From Loxodes magnus (Eukaryota; Ciliophora; Karyorelictea; Loxodida; Loxodidae), in NCBI GenBank assembly GCA_946699065.1, contig CAMPDV010000687.1:124001-188000 (forward strand): a stretch of 64,000 nt of DNA. Reading direction: 5' to 3'. Each line of letters opens with the position of its first letter. Position 1 is the stretch's first letter. This document shows, in pieces, positions 32,760 to 44,097 of the stretch. The notes beneath the pieces are model-generated. The model did not search any database. It was given only the letters and a program-made list of their open reading frames with translations, and had not been told where the DNA came from. Made by a program: the position numbers and the translations under genes.

Positions 32760-35700
32760 AAGTATAAGAAAGTATATATCATAATTTTATAATTACTAAA
32801 CTAATTATTTTTTGGTTTTAGAAATAATAAATCAGATACTTTAAGATTATTATTAAGGTAAAATTAAAATAAAAAACTAGATTGAAGTAAGAGTAAATAT
32901 AGCTTAGAATATAATTAAAGGTAATTTCTGAAATAAACTTGTTATAGAGTGAAAGCATTTTTTAATTAATGTAAATGAAGCTTTAACAATTTATAAGATA
33001 ATAAATTAATTAAAATTTAAATTTAATGGCTTGATGCCAAGTAGTTTTTAAGTTAATTATTGGAAAAAATAATTTAAAAGCATTGTAAGCTAAGTACTTA
33101 AATAAATAAAATTAATAACTTTGGTAAGGATTTCAGAGTAATATATACATTAAAAAAAAAAAATTTATATAAGGATGTAGTGTTAAATTCCGAGCTTAGT
33201 CAATATTTTTAACTTAAATAAAAGAAGAACTTAAAGTTTAAAAATTTCCTGCTATTTAATTTGAGTTTAGATAGATAAAAGAAATAAACTTAGTTTATAA
33301 AATTTTTATCTTAGAATAAATTTTTATCATTTAAAACAATAGAAAACTAATTTAGATTATGGTTTATTAATATTCCATTTAATGAGAAGAAAATAAATTA
33401 AAAAGTTATAAATTGAGCAATGAGAAAATGAATTTATAATCATTAAAAGGCAAAGAACTTTTAGTCAGTTCTAGATTTCTTGAAATATAAGCTACTTAAA
33501 CTGATGAATAGTAGTTAATCTTTGTTTTGTAGATTTAAAAATTAGGATAAATGCAAATAAAATTTTATAATGTGCAAAGATTAAATTCCGAATGAATCAT
33601 CGAACCAACTAAGAATTCATAGAGGATTTATGCATCAAGATTATAAAATTTAGATAAAATAACAGATATTATTTATGATTAACTCTAAGAAAAAAATAGA
33701 ATAGTCAGAATTCGCATTAATATAGACATTCCATAATTAAACTTTATTACAAAATAAAGGACAAATATAATTTTGGAAGTAAGCTAGTATAAGAGCATAG
33801 AAATAAAAAACTAAATGCATGTAAATATTTCAGACGATCTTTCACATATCTAATTTCTTTGATGTAAATATAAAAGAAAAATATCTACACTTATTAAGTT
33901 GCTTATTACTTTATCTATCTCCTATTAACGAGACTTCTTCACTAAAAAAGTACTAATTATTTATTATTCTAATTATCATTAAAGTTAATCTAAAAAGATT
34001 GCTTTTATTAATAAAACTTAACAAAGTACTTATCAATTCATAAGGAAATTTTGATTTATTATATGAAGAATAATTATTAATTTATATAAAGATCTAAAGA
34101 GTTTTAAGTAATAATGATTTAAGTCATTTCAACAAATAAATTTAGCTTTTTAAGTCTTTAAATGATGCTTGCTAAAATATTGTTTAAAGTTATAATGAAA
34201 GATTGCATCTGATTAGATTAAAGACTATATAGTTTCTATTAAATTTAGATTTCATTGTAGAAAATAAAATTTACATTCTTTAGTTAAGAAAATTAATTTA
34301 AATTAAAATCGCATTTTAGAGGCAATGATGAAATTAATTTTTTTTCTTCTATATTTAGATAAAAATTAAAAAAATAGAATTTCTAATAAAACAAAAAGCA
34401 CATAAATGTAAAGAATATATTCATTAAGATTTTTAAATGCAATCAAAGAATAATCTAATTTTTAAAATAGAACAAATAAAAAGCAAAAATTTATTCTTTT
34501 AATAATCTTTCTAAAAATAGATGTTAAATCGTAACAATAGACAGAGAAAAACGTAAAAATATACAATTTTATAATAAAAATTAAGAATTATTTTAAAAAA
34601 AATTATTTATATTTGTTATAATATTTTTTCTTTAATATTCTTACATCATTAAATCATGTAAAATAAAACATAAACAATGAAAGATGACTTTCAATTAGCA
34701 ATACCCTAATATTTTTATGATAAAAAATATTTTAAGATAAACTATTGATTTTAAATAGTTGCTTAAGACTTATGAAATTAAGTTGAATTATCCTATCTTT
34801 ATATTTGTAAAATTTGATTTTTATCTCTCAAAATTAAACTATTTTTTTACCAAATTTTTTCATCTCTTAATTAAAGTCAAATTTATCTAAAAAATTTTAA
34901 TTTTTTTCTTTAAAATTAATATCTTTGCATTATTTAATCCAAATCAGAATGTGCAAAATTTATTAATGAACAAAAATTTAAAAAAGATTCTAAAAATAAA
35001 AAATTTCTTTAAATAAATATTCTTAACTGAATAATATTCAAAATATTTAACCAAAAAATTTTATTTTTTATTAATAAAGCATCATCTAAACTCATATATC
35101 ATCGTTTTCTTAAATTATTTTGCTGTTAACTAATAAAAACATTTTATTTTAATTTTACATTCTAAAATAAATTTAAGCTGTAGCAAATATATTTTGTAAC
35201 TATTTTGTAAACATAAATATCTAATTATCTAAATTAAAATAACTATTATTAAAATTCTAGTTTTAGATTCAGAACTAAATCTTAAAATAGCAATAATTTA
35301 GAAACCATTAGTATTTAGCTATTTTTTGGGTAAATAATGGTTTCTAAAATTAAAAGAATTTATTTATGGTATTTTTAAGTTTCAGATAACTTTTTACAAG
35401 TTAATATTATAATTTAAATAAAAGCATCTAAGAATAATTTATCAAAGTGTTATTTAATCAATAATAAAAAATTAAATTAATTTAAGACCCAAATATCATT
35501 TTACCCAAAATTTTGATCCTTCGATTAAAAATAATGCCTCTATAGATGTTTTCATATTAAAAATCTATAAAGAAAAAGGTTTAAATTTTGTTTATTATAA
35601 ATAAAAATAAAGTATGATACTTAAAAAGCTTAGTTTCCTTTTAATTTAGTAAGCTTTTTATTTTAAAAAGCTATATATATCTCCAAACTCTCAATTAAGT

Positions 35701-36860
35701 TCTAAAGCTTTAAAATATTACTATAAAATTAAAAAAGTTGAGAAAGTGTAGCATTCAATCAAATAGTTTCTTATTTAAAATTGTAGTAAAATATATTTAA
35801 AATAAATATAATAGATAAATAATTCATCTTTGCTTATAAGCTCATAATACTTACCTGGTCAAATAAATCTATTTTTCTTTTACTTTTACATGTTAAAGAA
35901 TAATAAAAATTAATAGTAAGATATAACTTTTAATTTTTATTAAGCGAGGATTTTATCAAAAATGCTTAAACAGTTTAAGATAATGTTAAGCATTCTAAAA
36001 AATCTAAGATGATAATATATGTAAGAGTATAAAAGTCCAATTTAAATTAACTTTGGTGTAAATAATTTTAAGAAAATAATTAGTAGAATAAGTGAATGTC
36101 TACGGCACTGCTTTCTTTGGAAAACTCAGATAATATCAAAAGATTCATAAATTATACATGATTTATGATAAATAATATCTTGCTTAAGAATTAATTCCAT
36201 ACAATTAAGGACTTTGAATAGTATTTCTTAGTATTATCCAAATGAATGTACATTATATAAAACATTCTAATATTATATCTTAGAATAATTAAAAGTCTAA
36301 AAGTATAATAATTGAAGCATATTAAGTTGAGTAAAAGGTTAAAGAATTCAAAGTATTTTACTTGCTTAAGATTTTATTTTATAAATTATTTATGCTATTC
36401 ATATCTAACCTGCATGAAAATATAATTATAGCTCACTAAAAAGGTAAACTGATTCATTCAGAGTAAACTCTAGGAAATAATTAAAGTCTAAAAAAATGAT
36501 GAGCAAAAAAAAGATTAAATTTGTGTCTATCAATCACTTAAAGCAAATAGAGAAGAATACTGAGAAAATAAAATAAATAAATATTTCTGATTTGTAAGCT
36601 TTTATACACAGATTTAAAATATAAGCAACCTCGAAAACTTATTTTATTTGTTAATTGTTTTATATCTTACTTTGATTGAAACTTTAGTTATGTCTCATTC
36701 ATAAAATATTTCCTTTTATGTTTTAAAGAGGAATAATATTTATTATCTATTAGAAGTAAATGAATGTATGTATCTTTCTATTTTCGTTTATATCTCATAT
36801 AATTAGCTCCTTTTTTCAATTATTCATTTTATTTGATTTTCTATAAAATTAATATTTATA
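32760..36860. other. AT-rich stretch with one strong hairpin
   Basis: A perfect 12-bp inverted repeat (TAGAAACCATTA at 35299-35310, TAATGGTTTCTA at 35335-35346) with further pairing inside. An A-rich open frame begins at 36496 (MMSKKKIKFVSINHLKQIEK) but cannot be tied to a family. Nothing else recognised. Confidence 0.5.
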
Positions 36861-37279
36861 GTCTGGTATGGTAAGCGAAGATATGAGAGGTCAAGAGTTT
36901 TATAAAGAATACTTGGAAATAGAAAAGTAAAAACACGTTGATATTTTAGTTTTGAAGTTTGGAATTTGGAGAATATAATTGTATTTTAGAGTATTTAAGA
37001 ATTTTAACTGAAAAAGTTTAGTAAAATAGCAAAGGAAAATAAATATAAAAATAAGTCGGTTTGAAAATCAAAATAAATGCTCAAGAATTTAAAAATATAT
37101 AAAAAATATTGGAAAACTAAATGTGACCTTAAGGTGCTAAAATTTTGTTAATTTTTCCTATAAATTTTTAATTTAAATCTAGCTAAAAAATTAATGGAAT
37201 TAATAAGTGGAAAATATTTATGAAGATTCGTTGAAAGCATCTACTATTAATCCTAAAAGCGTCAAGCATAAAAATGACG

Positions 37280-38090
37280 TAAAAATAATTCTGAATTATT
37301 AAAGGCCTAAAAGAAGTGAAAGGCGATATTTCATGTGGATGACCTTGCTTTTAAGAATCTTTTGAAAATGAAAAAGGATATTGTAAATTTTGTCCTCAGG
37401 GTAGGCTTTCTAAATCAAGTTTTCAGTGTTTACTTTGGGGTGAATGGATTGAAATACCAGCTTTTCAGCGCCTATTGTTTACCTTTTCCTGAAGAATAAT
37501 ATATTAAAATACTGAAGTTGCTTTCTGTATTTAAAATAATTTGACATTAAAGGTACAATATAATTTGAATATCTTTCATCAACATTTAAAAATAGGATGT
37601 TGCTTCATCTCAGTCTAGGAGTTTTAAAGATAATTAAGAAGAAATTTCTAAATTTTTTAATATTTATTAAATGCTATATTTTCTTTATTTATAACTATAG
37701 TTGCTCTTTATAAAAATAAATTTTTTAATGAATTTTAATTTTTTAGGTGAGAGAGAAAAAACTGAGTAAAAGGAAAAAATTAAATTATTGAAAAAGTTTG
37801 AGGATATTTCTCCATTATCAGTACTATCCTAGTAGTTGCTCTTATTATTAAAAATTTAGTTATTCATTTAATTGTTAAATTAGAAGAAAGTTAATCTTTA
37901 ATTATTTTCCTACTAAGGAGAGAAAATTATCCATAAATAACAGCAGAATTACAAATCTCATTAAAATTAGTTTCATGAGAAGAATTATGTGTAAAAAATC
38001 ATACTGTAATTGATAAGTGTTAAAAATGCCATTAAGAAATTAGTTGTAAAGCTGATTTCTTAAAGGTTAGGGTAAAAATTGTGAAGTGAA
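37280..38090 (+). pseudogene. candidate Cys-containing membrane protein remnant
   Basis: One plus-strand frame, open if TGA is Trp (six TGA), contains SCGWPC, GYCKFCPQGRLSKSSFQC near 37378-37429, a hydrophobic stretch (FSIISTILVVALII), and later DKCQKCHQEISCKADFL near 38012-38062. Paired Cys in C-x2-C spacing resemble Cys-rich surface proteins of ciliates, but the repeats are too few to assign a family. The base composition is locally less AT-rich than its flanks. Confidence 0.25.
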
Positions 38091-38659
38091 ATAAAATGTA
38101 AAAAAGAAGCTTAAATTTGCTTTAAAATGTTTTATCATAGATGGGAAAAAGAAGATCTTCTTATATTTATTTTTGCTTAATTGAAAAAAAGTTTATGATT
38201 ATTCAATTAACTTTTCATTTCCCCTTCTTTTTCTATTCCTTTTAATATTTCTCAAATAAAATAAAATTTGAGTATGATAAATTACTAAGAGAGTCTTTGT
38301 TTCAAAATTAAAAATTAACTACAATCTAATTATTTATAAGCAACTACTAGTTATTGTGAAAACATATTATAGCTTCAGATTATTATTTAATGAGATCATG
38401 CTAGGTAACAAAAGCAAATATTCAGATAATTATTTTTAGTTTAGTGCAAATTAATATGATTAAGTTAGCTTTAAATGTAGTGAAACTTTATTACTAAGCT
38501 ATCATTTAAGAATTATAAATTAAATAAAAAACTAAATTTTTACTTATAGATAAATAAATCTAAGTTGCTTATATTCCAAGATAGAAATTATTTTAAATAT
38601 TTTAAAAGTTTTTGGAAAAAACTAAAATATAATATTAAATAAAGAAATCCCTTATATTT

Positions 38660-40030
38660 GATAAACTTAAATAAATAAAATAAACATAGTTACTTAAGAT
38701 ATGAAATACTTAATTTGATTGGCTTTAAAAATAAAGAAATAATTTATAATTCCAAACTAAATTAGCATATCAGTTATTTTAAATAATATACTTATATTTT
38801 GTATTAAGCAACTAAAATATTTATTTAATATTTTATCTATTATTTTCTCTTTAAAATTATTAAACTAATTTAAAAATCTAATTTTTATATAAATAAATTT
38901 GAAAATAAGTAAGATAAAAATTATAAACTTCTCTAAAAGAAAAAATTTCTGGGTTATACTTAAGATTATTATTGAAATTAATTTAAAACAAAGAAGATTT
39001 AAATTAAGATAAGTAAATTAAGAGATTAAGATAAAATTATCAAATTTTTATTTTTTAATTATATAGTTGATTTGGTTAATATGTGTAATGATAAAAGTAA
39101 AAAGAAATTTTTTATCTGAATTTTATTAATTTTCCTTTTTATTAATCATATAATATTTAAAAAAATTTGCTTTAAAATATTGTAATAAAAAATAAATTTT
39201 CGCTATAAAAAATTAATTATCACATTAAATGAATATTGTTTACTTTATTTTACTTTAACTTAAACTCAAAAACTAAGATATAGATATAATTTAATTTTTA
39301 TAAACATATATTTTCTAAATTAAAAATTATTAAGCATATCTAAATTTTAGTTTATTTATCTTTCATTCATTTTTAGATATATAATATTAATACATTTTTC
39401 TAAATAGTTAAGCAGAGTTGGCCACTGAAATTTATTGACTCTCAATTTTAATTTTGTCCTAGCGAAATGGAATTAAATAATTGAATCTAAGTAAAGTTTT
39501 TTGGTTTATTGTATACTTCGCATTTTAAGCAAACAATTATATTACTCATAAATTTAATTTAGTTTGAAATGATATAAAATTTATTTGTTTGCTAACGAAA
39601 TATTTTTAAAGCTTCCAACAAATCCATTCATCAATATTATTCTTTTTCTAGAGAATGAAAACCAAATCTTCTATTTTAGTCTACTCCATAATCATAGTTT
39701 CATAAAGAAACTAACTACTTTAGTATCTCTGTTTTTCTTAAATAATAAAAGTGGAATGTTTTGCATAATTAAAGTTACTTTATATATCATTAAAGTTGCT
39801 TAAAAATGATGAAGCTTATGATTTATTAGAGCCGTTAATTGAATTTATAGTTGACTAAAACTAAATGTGAATTAGCTTTTCAATCTAAGATAATTAATTT
39901 TTAAGCCTTTTAAATAATTTTCTTTACTTTAATAAAACGTTTGACTATTAAAGTATAGCCGAAATAGCTCAGTTGGGAGAGCGTTAGACTGAAGATCTAA
40001 AGGTCCCCGGTTCAATCCCGGGTTTCGGCA
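38660..40030. repeat. segmental duplication, copy 2 (uninterrupted)
   Basis: Collinear partner of 1230-7180 without the retroelement insertions. Shared blocks include AACTAAATTAGCAT (38756), GAGTTGGCCACTGAAAT (39414), TAGCGAAATGGAATTAA (39458), TTTCATAAAGAAACTAA (39699) and the tRNA-Phe. Confidence 0.75.
39958..40030 (+). tRNA. tRNA-Phe(GAA)
   Basis: 73 nt. Acceptor GCCGAAA pairs with TTTCGGC, discriminator A. D arm GCTC/GAGC, anticodon stem TTAGA/TCTAA with loop CTGAAGA, T stem CCCGG/CCGGG with loop TTCAATC. Fully paired. Its diverged pseudogene is at 7110. Confidence 0.96.
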
Positions 40031-40034
40031 TTTT
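40031..40034 (+). terminator. RNA polymerase III terminator of tRNA-Phe
   Basis: TTTT immediately after the tRNA. Confidence 0.6.
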
Positions 40035-40301
40035 ATTTAAAATCTATTTTAAATATAAATATACTTTTAATAAGTAAGGAAAGATAAATAAATTAAAGTT
40101 TATTAATAAATGTTAAAGAGTTTAACAATATATATAAGCTTAACTCTAAATTTAAAATAAACATTTAATTATTTTAATTTAACTTTCAATCTCAATTATT
40201 ATTAATAATTTAACTAAAATTTTTTACTTTTAATGCCTTTTATTTAGGTTTTTAACTTTTATAATTTTTTTCATTCATTTTTCAAATTCTAAGACCCACA
40301 T

Positions 40302-40307
40302 AAAAAA
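40302..40307 (-). terminator. RNA polymerase III terminator of tRNA-Ile
   Basis: T6 on the minus strand directly after the tRNA 3' end. Confidence 0.7.
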
Positions 40308-40380
40308 TGCTCTTGGTGAGGGTCGAACTCACGATCTCTGGCTCATAAGACCAGCGCTTTAACCACTAAGCTACAAGAGC
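40308..40380 (-). tRNA. tRNA-Ile(UAU)
   Basis: 73 nt. Acceptor GCTCTTG/CAAGAGC, discriminator A. Anticodon stem CTGGT/GCCAG with loop CTTATGA (anticodon TAT). T stem GTGAG/CTCAC with loop TTCGACC. No intron. Decodes ATA, expected to be a common codon in such AT-rich DNA. It converges on tRNA-Phe, 277 bp away. Confidence 0.95.
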
Positions 40381-43050
40381 TGTTAAATTATATAACTAAG
40401 TATATATTTATACTAATTTCATTAATTTACTAAATGTAGGTCTTCTATCTTGCTTTAAATTTTAAGTTTATAGTAAATTAATAAAAATGTTGATTTGCAA
40501 ATAAAACAACTTAGATCCAAACATGTTATGAATACCCTTATTTGAACGAAAACTGCTTGGAGCAGCAAAATTATAAAATATTATTTATTATTAAAAGGAT
40601 TACTAGAAGAATATCATACATTTTAATCACTATTATCTACTTTAGTTTGCTATTTTGTTATTTAATCATATGAAATTTTATATTATATTTCCAGAGTAAA
40701 ATTAATAAATTTTTTTACATATATGGTCAAGATTATTTGTGATCAGATAAAAAAATGTTGAAAATATCTCCACGTATAAATTTTGAAATTAGATTAAAGA
40801 TAAATCCTTTATTTTATACGGCAATGCTAAAGTAAATTCCAAGTATTTACTCTAAAATTCAACAAAGTTGTTTAAAACTAATCAAATCTCATTTTAATTT
40901 TTAAATCATAAACCAGAATCTAATAAAGTTCTTTTAGTTCCAAAATCAAAAACCCCTGAAATATAGGTGGAATTTAGTTGGAAAAATAAATGAATAGAAG
41001 ATATTTATTACTTGAATATGAATAGATTTTTATATGATGAAAGTTAATTTAAGAGATTATAACTACTTAATTAATAAAAATCTATGCTATCACTATTTTT
41101 ATTGTATAAGCATCGATATTACTATTTTAAATACTTTAACATTTGGTTATATTTTTATTTATTAATGATATAAGTAATTTGCCTATCACTATAAAGATGT
41201 AAAGCACTTATAATTAAACTCATGCTTATTTAATGAAAGCTATTTAAATATATTTTTAACAGAATTATCTCACAATTAATTAACTAATGAAAGAGAGTAT
41301 AAAAGTAGGAAATAAAAAATAATCAAATTTATGGAATTATCAATTTAAGCCTCTAAAAATAATTTATACTATAAATAAAATGTAAATACTAGCTAGCATC
41401 AATTAATAATTGTCTATTATATAAATTAATAATTTTGTTATTTTTATATGCATTAGTTATACATTCGATTATATAACTGAGTGTTATGTATAAAGATTTA
41501 AAATACATTTATTTATAAAGATATATAAAATATAAAGTTTTATATTTTATCTATTTCTATTTTTATATTATTTTGCTCTATATTATTCTCATTTTTCTCA
41601 TTTTTCCTCATCATTTTAGTCAAGTATGAAATATAACAAATTTAAAAAACTTCAGAATTTCTAAGTACAGTTCATTTCTAATTTGTAACTATACAAGTAG
41701 CATGCTAATTTTCAATGGTATCTGTAAAATCTAAGTTGAATACATTTTTTACTATACATACAGGTCACACTTCTAGTTTTCTTCTCTAGGCCCTAAGTTA
41801 TTATTTAATTAAATTACATACTTTTTAAAATTAAAAAGTACATCAGATTTTGAAACTTGTACTGATTTATTTATCTACTAAATTTTTTGTTTTCTTCATA
41901 TTCTAATTTCGACAAAGCTATAAATAAGCATATCAAAGAAAAAAGAAATATTATTTGCAATCCAATTTTTACTACTCATATTCAAATTTATGTCTTTCAG
42001 TTAAGGACATTCTTTTTACATTAGATAGATTTATCTGAAATTACTTAAGAGTATTATAGTTTCATGTAAGACATGAATTATAAATTTAAATTAAAAAACT
42101 AAATATAAAGATTAAGTTTAAATTGCTTAACTATCTACTTTAACTTTTTTCAATTATTAAGAAATAAGAGTTATAATAGAATTTTCTTATTTTATTTTAG
42201 TTAAATAATAGTTAAATATAAGATTTCTTAAGATTCAATTATCATTCATTTTACTATTTAAAGTTAGAAATAAAAGGCTATATATACAGAGAATTTTATA
42301 ACTAAGAAGATTTTAATATAATAATTATCAAAATGATATTATTAATTAATAAAGAGAAAGATTTAAGATCCTTTTGATAATATCTATTTAATATATATTA
42401 ATACTTTTAATAAATAACAAATTCAATTCAAATAGAATTTTCTAAATTTGGATTTAGTGCTTAGTATCCTAATTGAGTTAATTTAATCATTCTATATAAT
42501 TCCATTTTATATTTTCCTTTATTTATTTTGAAAAAGCTTTCCTAGTATTTTTTCTAAGTATTGAAACCAGCAATCCCAGCCTAAATATCCTATTCTAAAA
42601 TTTAGCACTATGATTTTCTTTTTTTATAGCTAATAAGGTTGCATTTACCGAGTATAGTACTCTATTTATTTTTTTATATCTTTTGTAGTCACTTTAATTT
42701 TACTATTTAACTTAAAATTTATAATTTTAAAAACTGAATTTTTAATTTTTCTTCTTCATATTTTGAATATCTTCTTAAATATTTTTTTATTTTACCTTAA
42801 TAAATGTAATAAGAATAATGCTTCTAAATTCACTTTATTTAAATTAAAGGTTTAACTTTTTTTATTATTTACTAAAGACCTTTTTATTGTTTTAATTTCC
42901 TTTATTTATTTAGATTCTATCAATAACAATTTATTTTAGTAGTTATGCAAAATTTTGGTAATTCACTTCTATCCTTAAGATAAGAATATAGTAGAATTTT
43001 AATTTTTTTCATCTAATATTTTTATTGTTGCTTCGAAAATATATATCATT
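40381..43050. other. AT-rich stretch, nothing recognised
   Basis: No tail motif, tRNA or family motif seen. Hydrophobic open frames near 41630-41990 lie in T-rich DNA and are not supported. Confidence 0.5.
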
Positions 43051-43052
43051 AA

Positions 43053-44097
43053 TCATTAAAATAAATGTTCGTCTTCCGGTTTAATTGAAGTTTTAAATGT
43101 ATAATATCTCCTTTCCTGCATGTTCGTTCCTTGCATTGTTCCTTTTCCTTGACTTCTCTCTTTTGAATAATCTGAGTTGAGAATTTTTTTTCTCCAGATT
43201 TTCCCATTTCCCGATGGGAAGAATTCAGTCGCTTGCTACTTCAGTTGCTATTAGTTAACATATCTCCAGATATTCATTCTTATTTATTTCTATTGGAGAT
43301 ATTTCCTCCATAAATGTCAAGTGCTGCTGCAAATATAGCATCTTTTTCTTGCTCTCGGAAACGCCTCTTCTTGTTTCTCTATTCCCATTGGAGTTCCTTA
43401 CGAAGATCTCTACAGGTTTTCTTCTATTAATTTGAGTTTATAATCTAATTTTACTCATTTTTTCTCGTCTTGCTCTTGCATTACTCAGATATCATTCTCT
43501 AAACTTTTCATTTGCTCGTAAACTCCGACTTTAGCTCTTCGGTCTACCATATGGGCTTCATCATCATCTTCATGATTTATCAAATCCTGACTTAATGCAA
43601 ACATCTCTTCCTTCTGGGAGTTTAATTCCTCTTCGAGTTTTTTTATGTTTCTAATAATTTGATGAATCAGCTGTTTCATCTACTAAGAGTCCATTTGTTC
43701 TATTTCGGTATTGTCTAAATCAAAGGTAATAGGATCTATATTGAATTATCGTACTTTACCTTCTTCGTTTATTTTTTGTTTTTTCGTTGTTATTTTTATC
43801 GATTCAGTTGAATGATCTCTTTTTTCAGTTTTCAATGGAGGTGTTGAGAGCTGTGTTAACTTTTCTGTTCTGAATTTTTATCTCAGTTCTTATTTGTCTT
43901 TTAATGGAAGGGATCCGCTTTATTTTAATGTTTAGGAGTTATTATTTTTTATAAATTCTTCTAATCTATTAGATAGTTCTGGTTATTTTTATTAAGAAGA
44001 GCGTTAAGTTGAAGAAGACGTGGCGAGAATATGTGCTTCTGATTTTCTCTCCTGTTCTTAGGAGGTGGTAAAAAAAACCCTTCTTGAATCCAGCCAT
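43053..44097 (-). pseudogene. retrotransposon ORF1 protein with altered zinc knuckle (CCHY) and one frameshift
   Basis: Begins MAGFKKG at 44097, then an 8-T run (44070-44077) puts the rest one base out of frame. With the run one base shorter the frame would be continuous to TGA 43053. After it: a Gln/Ser-rich N-terminal region (QKQPELSNRLEEF), acidic DPITFDLDNTEIEQM, and a coiled coil (NIKKLEEELNSQKEEMFAL). The knuckle CYICSSTWHLWRKY at 43299-43340 has its final zinc ligand Cys as Tyr (TAT). TGA encodes the Trp before His, as in the element at 23691. No RT and no class I or II tail was found downstream, so the element is incomplete or of another class. Confidence 0.6.

Noticed and set aside
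39585..39803. 72-codon plus-strand frame
   Set aside because: Falls inside the duplicated non-coding block; the matching segment of copy 1 does not keep the frame.
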